Assembly: GCA_018223035.1 (NCBI GenBank)
Contig: JAAEZD010000024.1
Coordinates: forward strand, 5,193-69,192
Origin: Heliomarina sp018223035
Lineage (GTDB): Bacteria > Pseudomonadota > Alphaproteobacteria > Rhodobacterales > Rhodobacteraceae
Length of the DNA: 64,000 bases
Direction of reading: 5' to 3'
A program made the position numbers and the translations under genes. Below are positions 1-8,521 of the stretch, piece after piece. Below the pieces are notes generated by a model. It had not been told where the DNA came from. It did not search any database and saw only the letters and a list, made by a program, of their open reading frames with translations. Every line of letters begins with the position of its first letter. Position 1 is the stretch's first letter.

Positions 1-1
1 G

Positions 2-274
2 AAGAACGTGGTGAGACTGTTGAAAGAAGAAGCAGAGCCCATAGCCCGATTGTTTGTAAATGATCGGGAGCGCACGGTTGGATGGGTATACCTGTGGAAT
101 TCCTCTGAGTTGTCGGTGCTCTGGCTGGACGAGCAGGTACCTGCCGGTTCTATCGAGCCGCCGCTTCATCCCGAAGTGCTGGCAGAGGCAAAATCGTCGA
201 CACCAGTGAAAGTGATCGAGTACCTCGAAGCGCTTTCGAGTGGCTGCGAGCATACCCAAACTAGCAGGCCTTGA
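2..274 (+). CDS. Hypothetical protein, probably 5'-truncated by the window edge
   Basis: The reading frame is open to the left edge, so the true start may lie outside the window; the first possible start inside is a GTG pair at 8. The visible part encodes about 88 residues with no signal peptide or membrane segment. I recognise no family. It contains a VGWVYLW stretch and an acidic, Glu-rich C-terminal half. It ends about 100 bases before a secreted-protein gene on the same strand, and nothing else in its surroundings suggests a role. It could be the C-terminal part of a larger protein. Confidence 0.4.
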   Translation, partial: KNVVRLLKEEAEPIARLFVNDRERTVGWVYLWNSSELSVLWLDEQVPAGSIEPPLHPEVLAEAKSSTPVKVIEYLEALSSGCEHTQTSRP

Positions 275-373
275 TAGTCATCGGAGCAGGTCTTTCAAAA
301 ATATACTATTGGTGTAATGAATATAAAATATCCAGAGAGACCGTCAACCTGCCAAAACTGTAGGAGAGTACTC

Positions 374-1126
374 ATGCCCAAAGCGCTTACTCGTTTCGTC
401 GTCCTTGTCGCTCTTGGCTCCACATCTTTTTTCGGAACGGTCGAGCGGAGTAGGGCGCAAACTTATCCGATCGATTGCGCGATCCTGCTTTGTCTCTCGG
501 GCGGCTGGCCCGCGTCAGCGCCATGCTCACGCGCCCGCGCTGAATTCATTCGAAGAATAACACCCTGGCCGGTAGAGCCTCCGTTGCAGATATGGCGTTG
601 TCCGATGAGAGCATCCCATGACATCAATGGCACTGGTAAAGATGGCGGCCGTATCTTCGACATTCTGTTCGATAGACCGCGTCATCCGCTGCTCCAGACG
701 ATTACCGTTGCCCCATCTCAGGAAGTCGGCCTGTCATCGACGAGCGTGTTCCCGGCGGAAAGGGTTGAAACGGCTGATAAGAGGAGTGACTTTTCCATTA
801 CGCTTGGTCAAGAACGCGCCGACATCGACATCAGCGGTCCGGAGTTTAACTTCGTGCGTTCGATACGAATCTTTGATGTGCGTCACGCTCGACAATACGA
901 GGCAGGCAGCGAGGGGGACTGCGAGCGGAGCGCGATCGTTGTACTTGGAACTTATGGAGTACAAGGAGACTTCTCTTGGCAGCGGTCATCAATTGGAACC
1001 TTGCCGAAAGATCATGTAGGGCTGGAGAGATGGGGCGACAATTGTCCGAGCGTCCGCCACCGTTCGGTGTTTGTCGAGTGGCGGGATTACGAGGGCAGAT
1101 ATGGCTACGAGCAGGTCAACTACTGA
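374..1126 (+). CDS. Secreted protein of unknown function (paralogue of 38691..39437)
   Basis: The protein has 250 residues. I chose the ATG at 374 rather than 317 because GGAG lies eight bases before it and it opens directly into a signal peptide (basic start, hydrophobic stretch, cleavage near RAQ). The mature part begins TYPIDCAILLCLSGGWP, followed by further Cys residues and the block RRITPWPVEPPLQIWRCPM. A later block reads ADIDISGPEFNFVRSIR. The same blocks recur in the gene at 38691..39437, so the window carries two diverged copies. Conserved Cys and export suggest a disulphide-bonded periplasmic protein. I do not know its function. Confidence 0.8.
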   Translation: MPKALTRFVVLVALGSTSFFGTVERSRAQTYPIDCAILLCLSGGWPASAPCSRARAEFIRRITPWPVEPPLQIWRCPMRASHDINGTGKDGGRIFDILFDRPRHPLLQTITVAPSQEVGLSSTSVFPAERVETADKRSDFSITLGQERADIDISGPEFNFVRSIRIFDVRHARQYEAGSEGDCERSAIVVLGTYGVQGDFSWQRSSIGTLPKDHVGLERWGDNCPSVRHRSVFVEWRDYEGRYGYEQVNY

Positions 1127-1209
1127 GCCCACTCGGGAAAAAAAGCCATTTGCTTTAAATGGGAACTCACGCCTAAAGGCAATTTTCTAAGTTATGTGTT
1201 TCGGTAGAG

Positions 1210-1416
1210 CTACATCACGCCTTCACGCTCCAAGCGCTTGCGCGCCGCTTTGCGAGCCCGGCGGATCGCTTCGGCCTGTTGGCGAACTTTCTTCTCAGAA
1301 GGCTTCTCGAAGTGCTGCTTGAGCTTCATTTCGCGGAAAACGCCTTCGCGTTGAAGCTTTTTCTTTAAAACCCGAAGAGCCTGATCGACATTATTATCGC
1401 GGACACTGACCTGCAT
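1210..1416 (-). CDS. rpsU: 30S ribosomal protein S21
   Basis: S21 is a small basic protein of the 30S subunit that helps initiate translation. The product has 68 residues: MQVSVRDNNVDQALRVLKKK, then a Lys/Arg-rich helical tail with FREMKLKQHFEKPSEKK and RRARKAARKR, which is typical of alphaproteobacterial S21. The ATG at 1416 is preferred over an upstream in-frame ATG at 1437 because family members start at MQVSV. It stands alone between a secreted-protein gene and an IS region. A ribosomal protein gene on a repABC replicon is likely an extra copy, but this window cannot show whether the chromosome also has one. Confidence 0.93.
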   Translation of the reverse strand: MQVSVRDNNVDQALRVLKKKLQREGVFREMKLKQHFEKPSEKKVRQQAEAIRRARKAARKRLEREGVM

Positions 1417-1608
1417 ATGGATAACACCGTTGTTCATGAATGTGAAAATACTAGAGAACAGGACCGTGCTGGTTGCAAGAGCAATTTGTGCGTTCTAAAG
1501 ACCGTGAGACAAGCGCTCGTCCGTCCCTCTGCTTAAACCTTTGCGGTGCGCGCTATGGGTGTGAGCGATACGTGAACTGCGACTCATGTTGGGATCAGGG
1601 TAGGGGCG

Positions 1609-1825
1609 TCATCGCATTTCCTCCAACATCTTTTCGCGGAAGACCTCAGCTGGCGTTTTCCACCCAAGGCACTTGCGCGGCGTATTGTTGAGGCGATCAC
1701 AGATCACCTTCATATCGTGATCTGTGCATTGCCGGATATCGCGTTTGCGGGGCAACCACCTTCGAAGGCGCCGGTTAGTGTTCTCGACTGTGCCTTTCTG
1801 CCAGGGGCTGGAGGGGTCGCAGAAC
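1609..1825 (-). pseudogene. IS30-family transposase, C-terminal fragment
   Basis: The fragment holds the last 71 or so codons of an IS30 transposase, including the catalytic-Glu region (SPWQKGTVENTNRRLRRWLP) and the tail NNTPRKCLGWKTPAEVF. The N-terminal part lies at 3313..4100, and the IS1111-type element sits between them. Removing the insert and one copy of the shared AAC gives a single frame of 1002 bases (333 codons plus stop), the normal IS30 transposase size. The host gene was therefore intact before the insertion. Confidence 0.9.
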
Positions 1826-1946
1826 ATGGGGTAATCGCCCTGCTTCGACCGTGGCCCGTCATGGCATCGGAATGTCTTTCCTTCGGTATGATCCAGAGCG
1901 TGACCCCAAAAGGGGTCTTGTTTGAAGCAACTGATGGAGACTGAGA

Positions 1947-2978
1947 ATGGGTCAGCATATTGGGCTCGACGTTTCGTTGAAGGACACTGCCATTGCCATC
2001 CGGGAAGACGGCCATCGAATATGGCGTGGAAAATGCCGCTCGGATCCTGCGTCTATTGCACAGACAGTACGCAAACATGCTCCGGAACCCCAGTCCGTTG
2101 TGTTCGAGACCGGCCCCCTTGCCACTTGGTTCTTTCATGTCTTGAAGGGGGAGGGGCTTCCAGCGATCTGCATTGAGGCACGTCACGCGCAGAAGATCCT
2201 GGGCGAGACGTTGAACAAGACCGACGCAAACGATGCCGAAGGGTTGGCCAGACTTGCCGAAACCGGCTTCTACAAGGCCGTCAGGGTCAAGTCTTTCGAG
2301 TCGATGCTGATCCGGTCTTTGGTGGCAGCTCGTACGCAGCTCCTGTCCATGACAACACAGTTGACCAACCAGATCCGTGGCCTGATGAAGACATTCGGCC
2401 TGGTCGTCCCCAAGAGCAAAGGTTCCGTGTTTGAAGCAAACGTAGAGAGACTGCTGGAGGGGTATGTCGAGTTGGCACAGATCATTTTGACGCTACTCGA
2501 GACTTGGCGCGCGATACGCAAACGTGTATCCGCACTCAATCGTCAACTCCGACATGCGGCGCGCCACAGCCCAAGCACTCGTCTGCTGATGACGATACCT
2601 GGTATCGGGGCGATCACGGCGATCTCCTATGTGGCCGCCATCGAAAACCCGAAAAATTTCCCGAGATCAAGGTCTGTGGGAGCGTGGCTCGGCCTTACCA
2701 CACGCCGCTACCAATCCGGGGAGGTAGACTTCGACGGCCACATTTCGCGCCGGGGAGATCATCGGCTTCGCGGGCTTCTCTACGAGGCCGCGACCTCGCT
2801 ACTTACGAGGACACGGGCAGATACCGTTAGTGATCTCAAAACCTGGGGCCTTCAGTTGAGGGAACGCATTGGGTTCAAGCGCGCGGCGGTGGCCGTTGCC
2901 CGTAAACTCGCCGTCATCATGCATTCCATGCTTAGAACCGGCCAAGAATTCATCCCGACTCGCGAAGTCGTCGCCTAA
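1947..2978 (+). CDS. IS110-family (IS1111-group) transposase
   Basis: This is a DEDD-type recombinase that moves the element through a circular form under RNA guidance. It has 343 residues. The N-terminal RuvC-like domain starts GLDVSLKD, with FETGP and KTDANDAEGLARLA supplying the acidic residues. The C-terminal Tnp_IS110 domain has IPGIGAITA followed by WLGLTTRRYQSG. The start is at GAGAATGGG. The gene appears complete and the element may be active. It lies on the strand opposite to the disrupted IS30 gene. Confidence 0.95.
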   Translation: MGQHIGLDVSLKDTAIAIREDGHRIWRGKCRSDPASIAQTVRKHAPEPQSVVFETGPLATWFFHVLKGEGLPAICIEARHAQKILGETLNKTDANDAEGLARLAETGFYKAVRVKSFESMLIRSLVAARTQLLSMTTQLTNQIRGLMKTFGLVVPKSKGSVFEANVERLLEGYVELAQIILTLLETWRAIRKRVSALNRQLRHAARHSPSTRLLMTIPGIGAITAISYVAAIENPKNFPRSRSVGAWLGLTTRRYQSGEVDFDGHISRRGDHRLRGLLYEAATSLLTRTRADTVSDLKTWGLQLRERIGFKRAAVAVARKLAVIMHSMLRTGQEFIPTREVVA

Positions 2979-3312
2979 GGAAAGGACTTCGCACATCGAA
3001 CTCAGCGCGTCATAGGTAGATGCGAGGAGGCGTCCCTGTCGTGGACGGAGGTCAGGCTAATCCGAAGTGCTTGGCTGCAGCTGTTATGGACTGCGCGCAG
3101 AACACAGGATGGTCTCACCTGCGGAACCCGGAATGCAGCGGCCCAGTGTCGACTGCGGAGACAACCATGCCCCGGACATACGCACGACCTTGCTGGCTAC
3201 GTGACGCTGAGAACGGCTGAACGAAGAGTGGAAATGGGAAAGGCATTGTAGGGCGTTTCAACGCCCACTGTTTTCTAGCATCAAAAGCTTGACTGTGGGT
3301 CGGCGATTAGAC
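2979..3312 (+). ncRNA. Probable bridge/seek RNA region of the IS1111-type element
   Basis: These are the 334 non-coding bases between the transposase stop and the right end of the element. IS110/IS1111 elements encode a structured RNA with target- and donor-binding loops here. Two matches on the same strand fit that role. CGCAGAAC at 3096-3103 equals the left target flank plus core (1818-1825). AGACAAC at 3159-3165 equals the right element end plus core (3309-3315). Both end in the AAC core, as left target and left donor guides should. I could not place the right-hand guides with confidence, and the RNA ends are not defined. Confidence 0.6.
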
Positions 3313-4100
3313 AACCAGGCATCCGCTCCGATCTCGGCCTTGAGATATTTCCAGGCCGAGAACTCGGTGCCGCGGTCGAAGGTGATCGACTGGCGCGCGT
3401 CGGCGGGCAGGGGAACCAGCCCGTTTATCAGGGACTCCATGATCGGTTTGGATTGGCGATCTTCATTACGCATCACGACGGCATAGCGGCTGACGCGCTC
3501 CACCAGTGACGTCACGTTTACCTTCCCATGCTCCTTGCGGAACATCATCAAGTCGCACTCCCAATGGCCGAATTCTAAGCGTTCTGAGACACGCTCAGGC
3601 CTGTGTGACAGGCTTTGAATGTCGAATATGTGGGTTCTGTTGTGCCTGCGGTAACCACGCGGCCGACGGCGGCGACGATGCTCAGGGAGATGGCGGTAGA
3701 ACTGTTCCTCGCGACCGTCTTTGGAATAGGCAAAGCGATAAATCGTCTCGTGGCTTACGCGGATCGGGTGCCGTTCGAGCCGCATCCTGCCGGCTATCTG
3801 TTCGGGCGACCAGCCAGCCTTCAGGCGGTCTTCGATGGCGGCTTTCAAATCAGGGTGAATGATCATCTTGCGATGGATCGCGCGGCGCTGCTCATATTTG
3901 TCCTGAGCGACGAGCGCGTGATACCCGTTTAGCTCAGGCAGTTCGCCGTCCGTGTACCGATTACGCTTAATGTCTCGATAGATCGTGGACGGATCGCGAC
4001 CCAGTCGATCCGCGATCTCTGAAATCGGCATTTTGGCTTCAAGCCACTTTGCAAGCTTGCGACGTTCGTCCAGCTTCAGGTGACAGTAGTGGGTTCCCAT
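3313..4100 (-). pseudogene. IS30-family transposase, N-terminal part, disrupted
   Basis: The fragment encodes the first 262 residues. It has an N-terminal helix-turn-helix (KLAKWLEAKMPISEIADRLG, then DPSTIYRDIKR) and the IS30 DDE core with FGHWECDLM and ITFDRGTEF. Beyond codon 262 the frame reads into the inserted IS1111-type element and stops at 3258. The missing end is at 1609..1825. I could not identify the IS30 terminal inverted repeats with confidence in the flanking DNA. Confidence 0.92.
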
Positions 4101-4590
4101 TCTTCATACTCCATGCAACTCTCTGTATTCGTACAGAATTTGCACTTCGTTTGTGAATCCACCTTGCTACAGTAAAAAGCCTCGTAATCATGGTTATGTA
4201 ACTAGAGTACGCTGCCCCAGCTCCTACGAACGGCAGAAAAGTCCCGCAGACCGGACATAAACCCCCTGCCAGAACCCATGCGCCAAAAGCGGTGCATTTA
4301 GCCAGTGACATAAACGTCTGAGTTCGGTCCAGATTGGCGAAAAGCAGACCTTAGTCTCCATCTGGCCATCCGGCAGCTTTGCGGACGAAGCGGACATTCT
4401 GAGGAAGGAACGAAACGGACGTTCTTGGCGCATCACGACGCGAAGAGGTTGAGTATTTGCGGGAGAACCAGAGCCCACTCTGATCCTGATGCATGCCATG
4501 GATATCCAGCAGTATGACACTCTGCAAACCGCGGTAAGCGATTTCTGCGTCTGCGCGCGTGATCCGGCCTCTTGGATCAGAGCCCAGATA
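4101..4590. other. Intergenic stretch between IS30 and the GntR gene
   Basis: I see no convincing gene in these 490 bases; the overlapping frames lack family features. It contains the IS30 left flank and one reverse-oriented copy of a dispersed repeat (4244-4275). Part may be decayed IS30 end sequence. Confidence 0.5.
4244..4275 (-). repeat. Dispersed repeat, copy E (reverse orientation)
   Basis: Read on the minus strand, this matches 32918-32949 at about 27 of 32 positions (GGCAGGGG.TTTATGTCC core, then CTGCGG). It is a member of the repeat family at 32.9, 33.6, 36.7 and 38.5 kb. Confidence 0.5.
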
Positions 4591-5313
4591 TTAGCGCATG
4601 ATGGTTCCTGAAAAATGGGCGACATCGCCGCGCCAGTACTGGCGTCCAACGCTGATCGGTTTGTTTTGGGCGTCCAGGATCGTTTGCTCCAGCAGCAGCC
4701 CGGCACAGGGCGGAGGCAGTTCCAAGGCTTTGGCGATGTGATCGGGAAAGCCGATCATTGTGATCGCGATCCTGTCATGTGATGCCTTCACGCCGTAGAC
4801 GTCTTCGAAGAACGGGACCAGAGGCTGCTCCAGATTAATCGCCTCCAGATTTGGGAATCGGTCGGCCGAAACATATTCTTCTTCCACGAAGGCGAGTTTG
4901 CTCCCGAGCCGACAGATTCGCGCATATTTGTGAATTCTGGCCCCTGCAGGGACCATCAAGGCGGTTGTTTCTTCGATGTCAGCGGTCACGGTTTCAAATT
5001 TCCGGACTTCGATCTGCACCTCGCTTTTGCGGTCAACGCCAGTCGCGAAAAAGCTGACGGTTGTGCTCAGGTCATAGTTGATGCTTGGTTCGGCCACGAA
5101 GCGATTGCTGCGATCCTTGGTGTATGCCAGCCCCTCTTTTTCCAATTGAATCAATGTCTGGCGCGCCGTTGCGCGGCTGACGCCAAAGCGCTCGCTCAAC
5201 ACCCTTTCGGAAGGAAGTCGGTCATGCGACCGCAGTTCTCCCTGACGGATTTCCTCAGCAAGCGCGTTCCTGATCAGCATGTATTTCGGGATGTTTTTTG
5301 AAGGTGACGTCAT
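4591..5313 (-). CDS. GntR-family transcriptional regulator (HutC/UTRA type)
   Basis: The product has 240 residues. The N-terminal winged helix has the GntR signature (LPSERVLSERFGVSRATARQ at about 32-51). The C-terminal half is a UTRA ligand domain (FVEEEYVSADRFPN, then LLLEQTILDAQNKPISVGRQYWRGD). It is divergent from the TRAP operon beginning at 5482. Two operator-like palindromes lie between the genes, so it most likely represses the operon, and perhaps itself, until a substrate-derived ligand binds. The ligand is unknown; the neighbouring enzymes suggest an amino acid or derivative. Confidence 0.92.
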   Translation of the reverse strand: MTSPSKNIPKYMLIRNALAEEIRQGELRSHDRLPSERVLSERFGVSRATARQTLIQLEKEGLAYTKDRSNRFVAEPSINYDLSTTVSFFATGVDRKSEVQIEVRKFETVTADIEETTALMVPAGARIHKYARICRLGSKLAFVEEEYVSADRFPNLEAINLEQPLVPFFEDVYGVKASHDRIAITMIGFPDHIAKALELPPPCAGLLLEQTILDAQNKPISVGRQYWRGDVAHFSGTIMR

Positions 5314-5322
5314 TTTTTTATT

Positions 5323-5366
5323 TGGTACGGTCCAGACTTCATGTTAGCCAAACTGGTACGTACCAG
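5323..5366. promoter_or_regulatory. Twin GntR operator sites
   Basis: A perfect 14-bp palindrome, CTGGTACGTACCAG (5353-5366), is accompanied by a degenerate copy, TGGTACGGTCCA (5323-5334). Their centres are 31 bp apart, about three helical turns, so dimers would lie on the same DNA face. They sit between the divergent GntR gene and the TRAP operon. Confidence 0.7.
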
Positions 5367-5481
5367 ATTAGAGGGCAATGTGGCTATAGTCGGCTGGACC
5401 ACGCGTCAACGCAACCACTGCGCCTTCGATTTTTCTGAATTGGTTCGACGGGAGGCGGCCTTGCGAGAGATTGCTGGAAAA

Positions 5482-5967
5482 ATGAGCGACATGATCAACT
5501 GGATCGTCGAGCGGATTATCGCAGCTTTGATGCTGATACTGGTTCTGGATGTATGGATCGGGGTGCTCGACCGATACGTGTTCCACTGGCAATTGCAATG
5601 GCCCGAGGTGATCGCCCGCTATCTGATGATCTGGATGGCGCTGTTGGCGATTTCGGCGGGAATAGCGCGCCGCGAGCACATCGGGCTGACCGCGTTGACG
5701 TCACGCCTGCCGGATACCTCACGCAGGGTGCTGCTGGTTCTGGTCGAATGCATCTCCTTTGTGATGTTCCTGACGATCGCGTGGTACGGCCTGGAATTCG
5801 CCGAAAAGGGGGCCAGGAAATTCGCCCATATTTTCGGGATGTCGCTCTACTGGCCATACATGGCGCTGCCTACATCCATGGCGCTTGCCGCGCTGCAGAC
5901 GATGCTAACAGCCATCCGTGACCTCGGAGACTATTCAATCTTCGACTTGGCGGAGTATATCGAATGA
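5482..5967 (+). CDS. TRAP transporter small permease subunit (DctQ type), module 1
   Basis: This is the small membrane subunit of a tripartite ATP-independent transporter. It has 161 residues and four predicted membrane helices, with the DctQ-type segment LQWPEVIARYLMIWMALLAISAGIARREHIGL. The frame stays open back to 5341, but the ATG at 5482 follows GGAAAA and gives the usual family length; an earlier start would run into the operator. It overlaps the large-subunit gene by four bases (ATGA), showing translational coupling. Confidence 0.9.
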   Translation: MSDMINWIVERIIAALMLILVLDVWIGVLDRYVFHWQLQWPEVIARYLMIWMALLAISAGIARREHIGLTALTSRLPDTSRRVLLVLVECISFVMFLTIAWYGLEFAEKGARKFAHIFGMSLYWPYMALPTSMALAALQTMLTAIRDLGDYSIFDLAEYIE

Positions 5968-7256
5968 TCGTCGCTATCATATTTGTTGTTCTGATCGCCG
6001 TAGGTATGCCGATCGGTTTTGTCCTGGGCGCCGCAGGGTTCGCTGGCCTGATCCAAATGGGGGGCGCCAATTTCCTGCACCTCACCCCGGCCAAGATTTT
6101 TCACGGGCTGAACATCTTTCCATTTCTGGCAATGCCGTTCTTCATCCTTGCCGGTGAAATCATGAATCATACCGGGATCACCGCGCGGCTTGTCGGCTTG
6201 GCGCGCGTTCTGGTCGGCCATCTGCGCGGCGGGTTGGCCCAAACCAACATGGTCGTTTCGGTGATGTTCGCCGGTCTGACCGGATCTGCGACCTCGGACG
6301 CAGCCGCGTTTGGCAAGACGCTGGTCCCGCAAATGGTCAAACATGGGTATCAGCGCGATTACGCCTGCGCTGTCACCGCCGCTGGCTCGATCATCGGGCC
6401 GACCATTCCGCCATCGGGCTTAATGGTGATCTATGGCTCGTTGCTGAATGCTTCTATCGGCGCGCTGTTTGCCGCTGGCATTCTTCCCGGGCTCATGATC
6501 TGCCTCATCTGCATGGTTGTGATCCGCCTCGGCGCCAACGCCAACAACCTGCCCGCCGCCGAGCGCCGAGCTGCCCTGTCCGAGATGTGGCGTGAATTCA
6601 AAGGGTCGATCCTGGCGCTCATCATGCCGGTGATCATTCTGGGCGGCATTCTGGGTGGGATCGTCACCCCAACCGAAGCCGCGTCGATTGCTGTGGCCTA
6701 TTCGCTGTTCGTCGGTGTGTTTGTTTATCGCAGCATCAGCGTTCAGGACATGTTTGACATGCTGGTCCGGACCGCCCGGATCACAGGTGTGATTTTCGTG
6801 ATCATCGGCTTCGCAACCATTCTGGGCTGGTGGCTGAGCTTTAACCAGATTCCGCAGGCCATCGCATCGTATATGGGGGCAATGTCGGACAATCCTTACG
6901 TGATCATTTCACTGATCATGCTGTTCCTGCTGGCGGTGGGCATGGTGATGGATATCACCGCGACACTGATCATCGTCGCACCAGTTCTGGTGCCGCTGAC
7001 CAATTCAATCGGTATGGATCCGGTTCATGCCGGGATCATGATTATCCTGGCTCTGAACATCTCGCTGATGACGCCGCCGGTCGGCGCCTGCCTGTTCGTC
7101 CTGTCGTCGGTGACAGGCGAAAAGCTGGAGCGGATTGCGATGAAGCTGTGGCCGTTCCTTTTGGCGGAAACGCTGGTGATGGTGGTGTTCTCGTTCAGCG
7201 AAGACCTTGCTCTGCTTCTGCCTCGCTACTTTGGCTTCGTGGATTGGGCCCCATGA
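5964..7256 (+). CDS. TRAP transporter large permease subunit (DctM type), module 1
   Basis: The product is a 430-residue polytopic membrane protein with the DctM pattern: PFFILAGEIMNHTGI, GLTGSATSDAAAFG, IIGPTIPPSGLMVIYG, GGIVTPTEAASIAVAY and MTPPVGACLFV. It couples sodium-driven import to the binding protein encoded next. It is translationally coupled to the small subunit, and the binding-protein gene follows after 93 bases. The family and completeness are clear; the substrate is not readable from the sequence. Confidence 0.95.
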   Translation: MIVAIIFVVLIAVGMPIGFVLGAAGFAGLIQMGGANFLHLTPAKIFHGLNIFPFLAMPFFILAGEIMNHTGITARLVGLARVLVGHLRGGLAQTNMVVSVMFAGLTGSATSDAAAFGKTLVPQMVKHGYQRDYACAVTAAGSIIGPTIPPSGLMVIYGSLLNASIGALFAAGILPGLMICLICMVVIRLGANANNLPAAERRAALSEMWREFKGSILALIMPVIILGGILGGIVTPTEAASIAVAYSLFVGVFVYRSISVQDMFDMLVRTARITGVIFVIIGFATILGWWLSFNQIPQAIASYMGAMSDNPYVIISLIMLFLLAVGMVMDITATLIIVAPVLVPLTNSIGMDPVHAGIMIILALNISLMTPPVGACLFVLSSVTGEKLERIAMKLWPFLLAETLVMVVFSFSEDLALLLPRYFGFVDWAP

Positions 7257-7349
7257 CGCCGATTGCAGGTCTGTCCACGGACCGGCGTGCGCTGTCGAAA
7301 ACGCACTGTGCCCGATGTGAACTGTCACTTACTCAATGGGGAGAACCAA

Positions 7350-8405
7350 ATGAAACCTCTTAAACAAATCGCCGCATTCGGAGCGGCCTCCGTAATCGCG
7401 CTAACCTGTGCGACGGCTGTTGTTGCTGAAACCAAGACGCTTCGGATCACGCATGAGGAAGCGGGCGACGCGTTCAACAGCCCGCCGCACGCCTGCGCTT
7501 CTGTCTTTGCCAATATCGTCAATGCTGACACCAACGGCAGCATCAACGTAGAAGTTTACCCGTCCGATCAATTGGGCAGCAACGAAGAAGCTGTGCAGAT
7601 GACCCAGGACAACACGATTCAGGCGGTTCTGGCGTCTACAGGTAGCATGGCGACCTACTACCCCAATATTGACGTGCTGAACCTGGTCTTTGCCTATGAT
7701 CACAACGCGGCAACCTATGATGTGTTCGATGGCGCCTTCGGCAAGGCTCTGGCGCAGGATATCAAAGCAAATCTCGATGGCGTCGAGGTTCTCGGCTTTC
7801 CGGATTCGGGTGGTTTTTTCGCGGTGACCAACTCCAAGCGCTCGATCTCCAGCGTAGAAGATTTCGACGGCATCCGCATTCGGACCATGACTATCCCGTC
7901 ACACAAGATCATCATCAACGCACTGAACGGTGAAGCCTATCCGTTGGCTTGGGGTGAAGTCTATTCAGGTCTGCAAACCGGTGTGATCGACGGCCAGATG
8001 AATCCGGTTCCGATTATCGCCAACTCGAATTTCGCCGAAGTGCAAGACCACCTCACACTGACAAACCACCTGTTTTCGCCCTACACTTTCCTGTTGTCAG
8101 ATGCGTTCTGGGACAGCCTGAGCGACGATGAAAAACGCATCGTGCGCTATGCAGCGGAATCCTGCGTTGTCGCCAGCCGCGGCATCAGCCGGATCATTGA
8201 GGCTTCGGACCGGGGGCTGCCGGCGCTCAAGGCCAAGATGGAAGTCGTCGCCCTGACCCAGAAAGCGCGCGATCAGTTCAAAGCGCTGGCACAACCAGCC
8301 GTGATCGAGCATCTGGCCAACACGCTTGGGGATGACGGCAAAGCGTTGTTGGAAGTGTTCCAATCGAGCCTAGAGGAAGCCAACGCCAAATCTTACCTCG
8401 ACTGA
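7350..8405 (+). CDS. TRAP transporter substrate-binding protein (DctP family), module 1
   Basis: This periplasmic solute-binding protein has 351 residues. The ATG at 7350 follows GGGGAGAACCAA and opens into a signal peptide ending near VVAETK; the longer upstream frame lacks these. Family features are YPSDQLGSNEEAVQM, the linker IRTMTIPSHKIIINALNGEAYPLAWGEVYSGLQTGVIDG (the conserved Arg of DctP proteins for the ligand carboxylate is IRIRT) and NHLFSPY. Carboxylate binding fits the amino-acid enzymes downstream. A stem-loop follows the stop. Confidence 0.93.
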   Translation: MKPLKQIAAFGAASVIALTCATAVVAETKTLRITHEEAGDAFNSPPHACASVFANIVNADTNGSINVEVYPSDQLGSNEEAVQMTQDNTIQAVLASTGSMATYYPNIDVLNLVFAYDHNAATYDVFDGAFGKALAQDIKANLDGVEVLGFPDSGGFFAVTNSKRSISSVEDFDGIRIRTMTIPSHKIIINALNGEAYPLAWGEVYSGLQTGVIDGQMNPVPIIANSNFAEVQDHLTLTNHLFSPYTFLLSDAFWDSLSDDEKRIVRYAAESCVVASRGISRIIEASDRGLPALKAKMEVVALTQKARDQFKALAQPAVIEHLANTLGDDGKALLEVFQSSLEEANAKSYLD

Positions 8406-8421
8406 TCTTCAGGTCCGTCTG

Positions 8422-8458
8422 CGATGCAGCGGCGTAGGTTCGCCCAGCTGCTGCATCG
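8422..8458 (+). terminator. Stem-loop after the binding-protein gene
   Basis: A nine-base stem (CGATGCAGC at 8422-8430, GCTGCATCG at 8450-8458) is followed by TTCTCCTTTC. It may be a partial terminator or 3'-stabilising hairpin lowering expression of the enzymes relative to the binding protein. The T tract is broken, so termination may be incomplete. Confidence 0.45.
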
Positions 8459-8521
8459 TTCTCCTTTCAGTGCAACCGAGTTCAGGCAGCCGCCCAGCAA
8501 TGCCGACCCAAGGGTATACAA

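Larger units (their letters stand above)
1826..3312 (+). mobile_element. IS110-family element, IS1111 group, inserted in an IS30 transposase gene
   Basis: The element is about 1487 bp, bounded by comparing the two halves of the interrupted IS30 gene; both junctions share AAC (1823-1825 and 3313-3315). Subterminal inverted copies of TAATCGCC (1832-1839, and reversed at 3303-3310) are the kind of subterminal repeat that distinguishes IS1111 members from other IS110 elements. Non-coding DNA is short before the transposase (121 bp) and long after it (about 334 bp), which is the IS1111 arrangement, where the guide RNA lies downstream of the gene. Confidence 0.85.
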
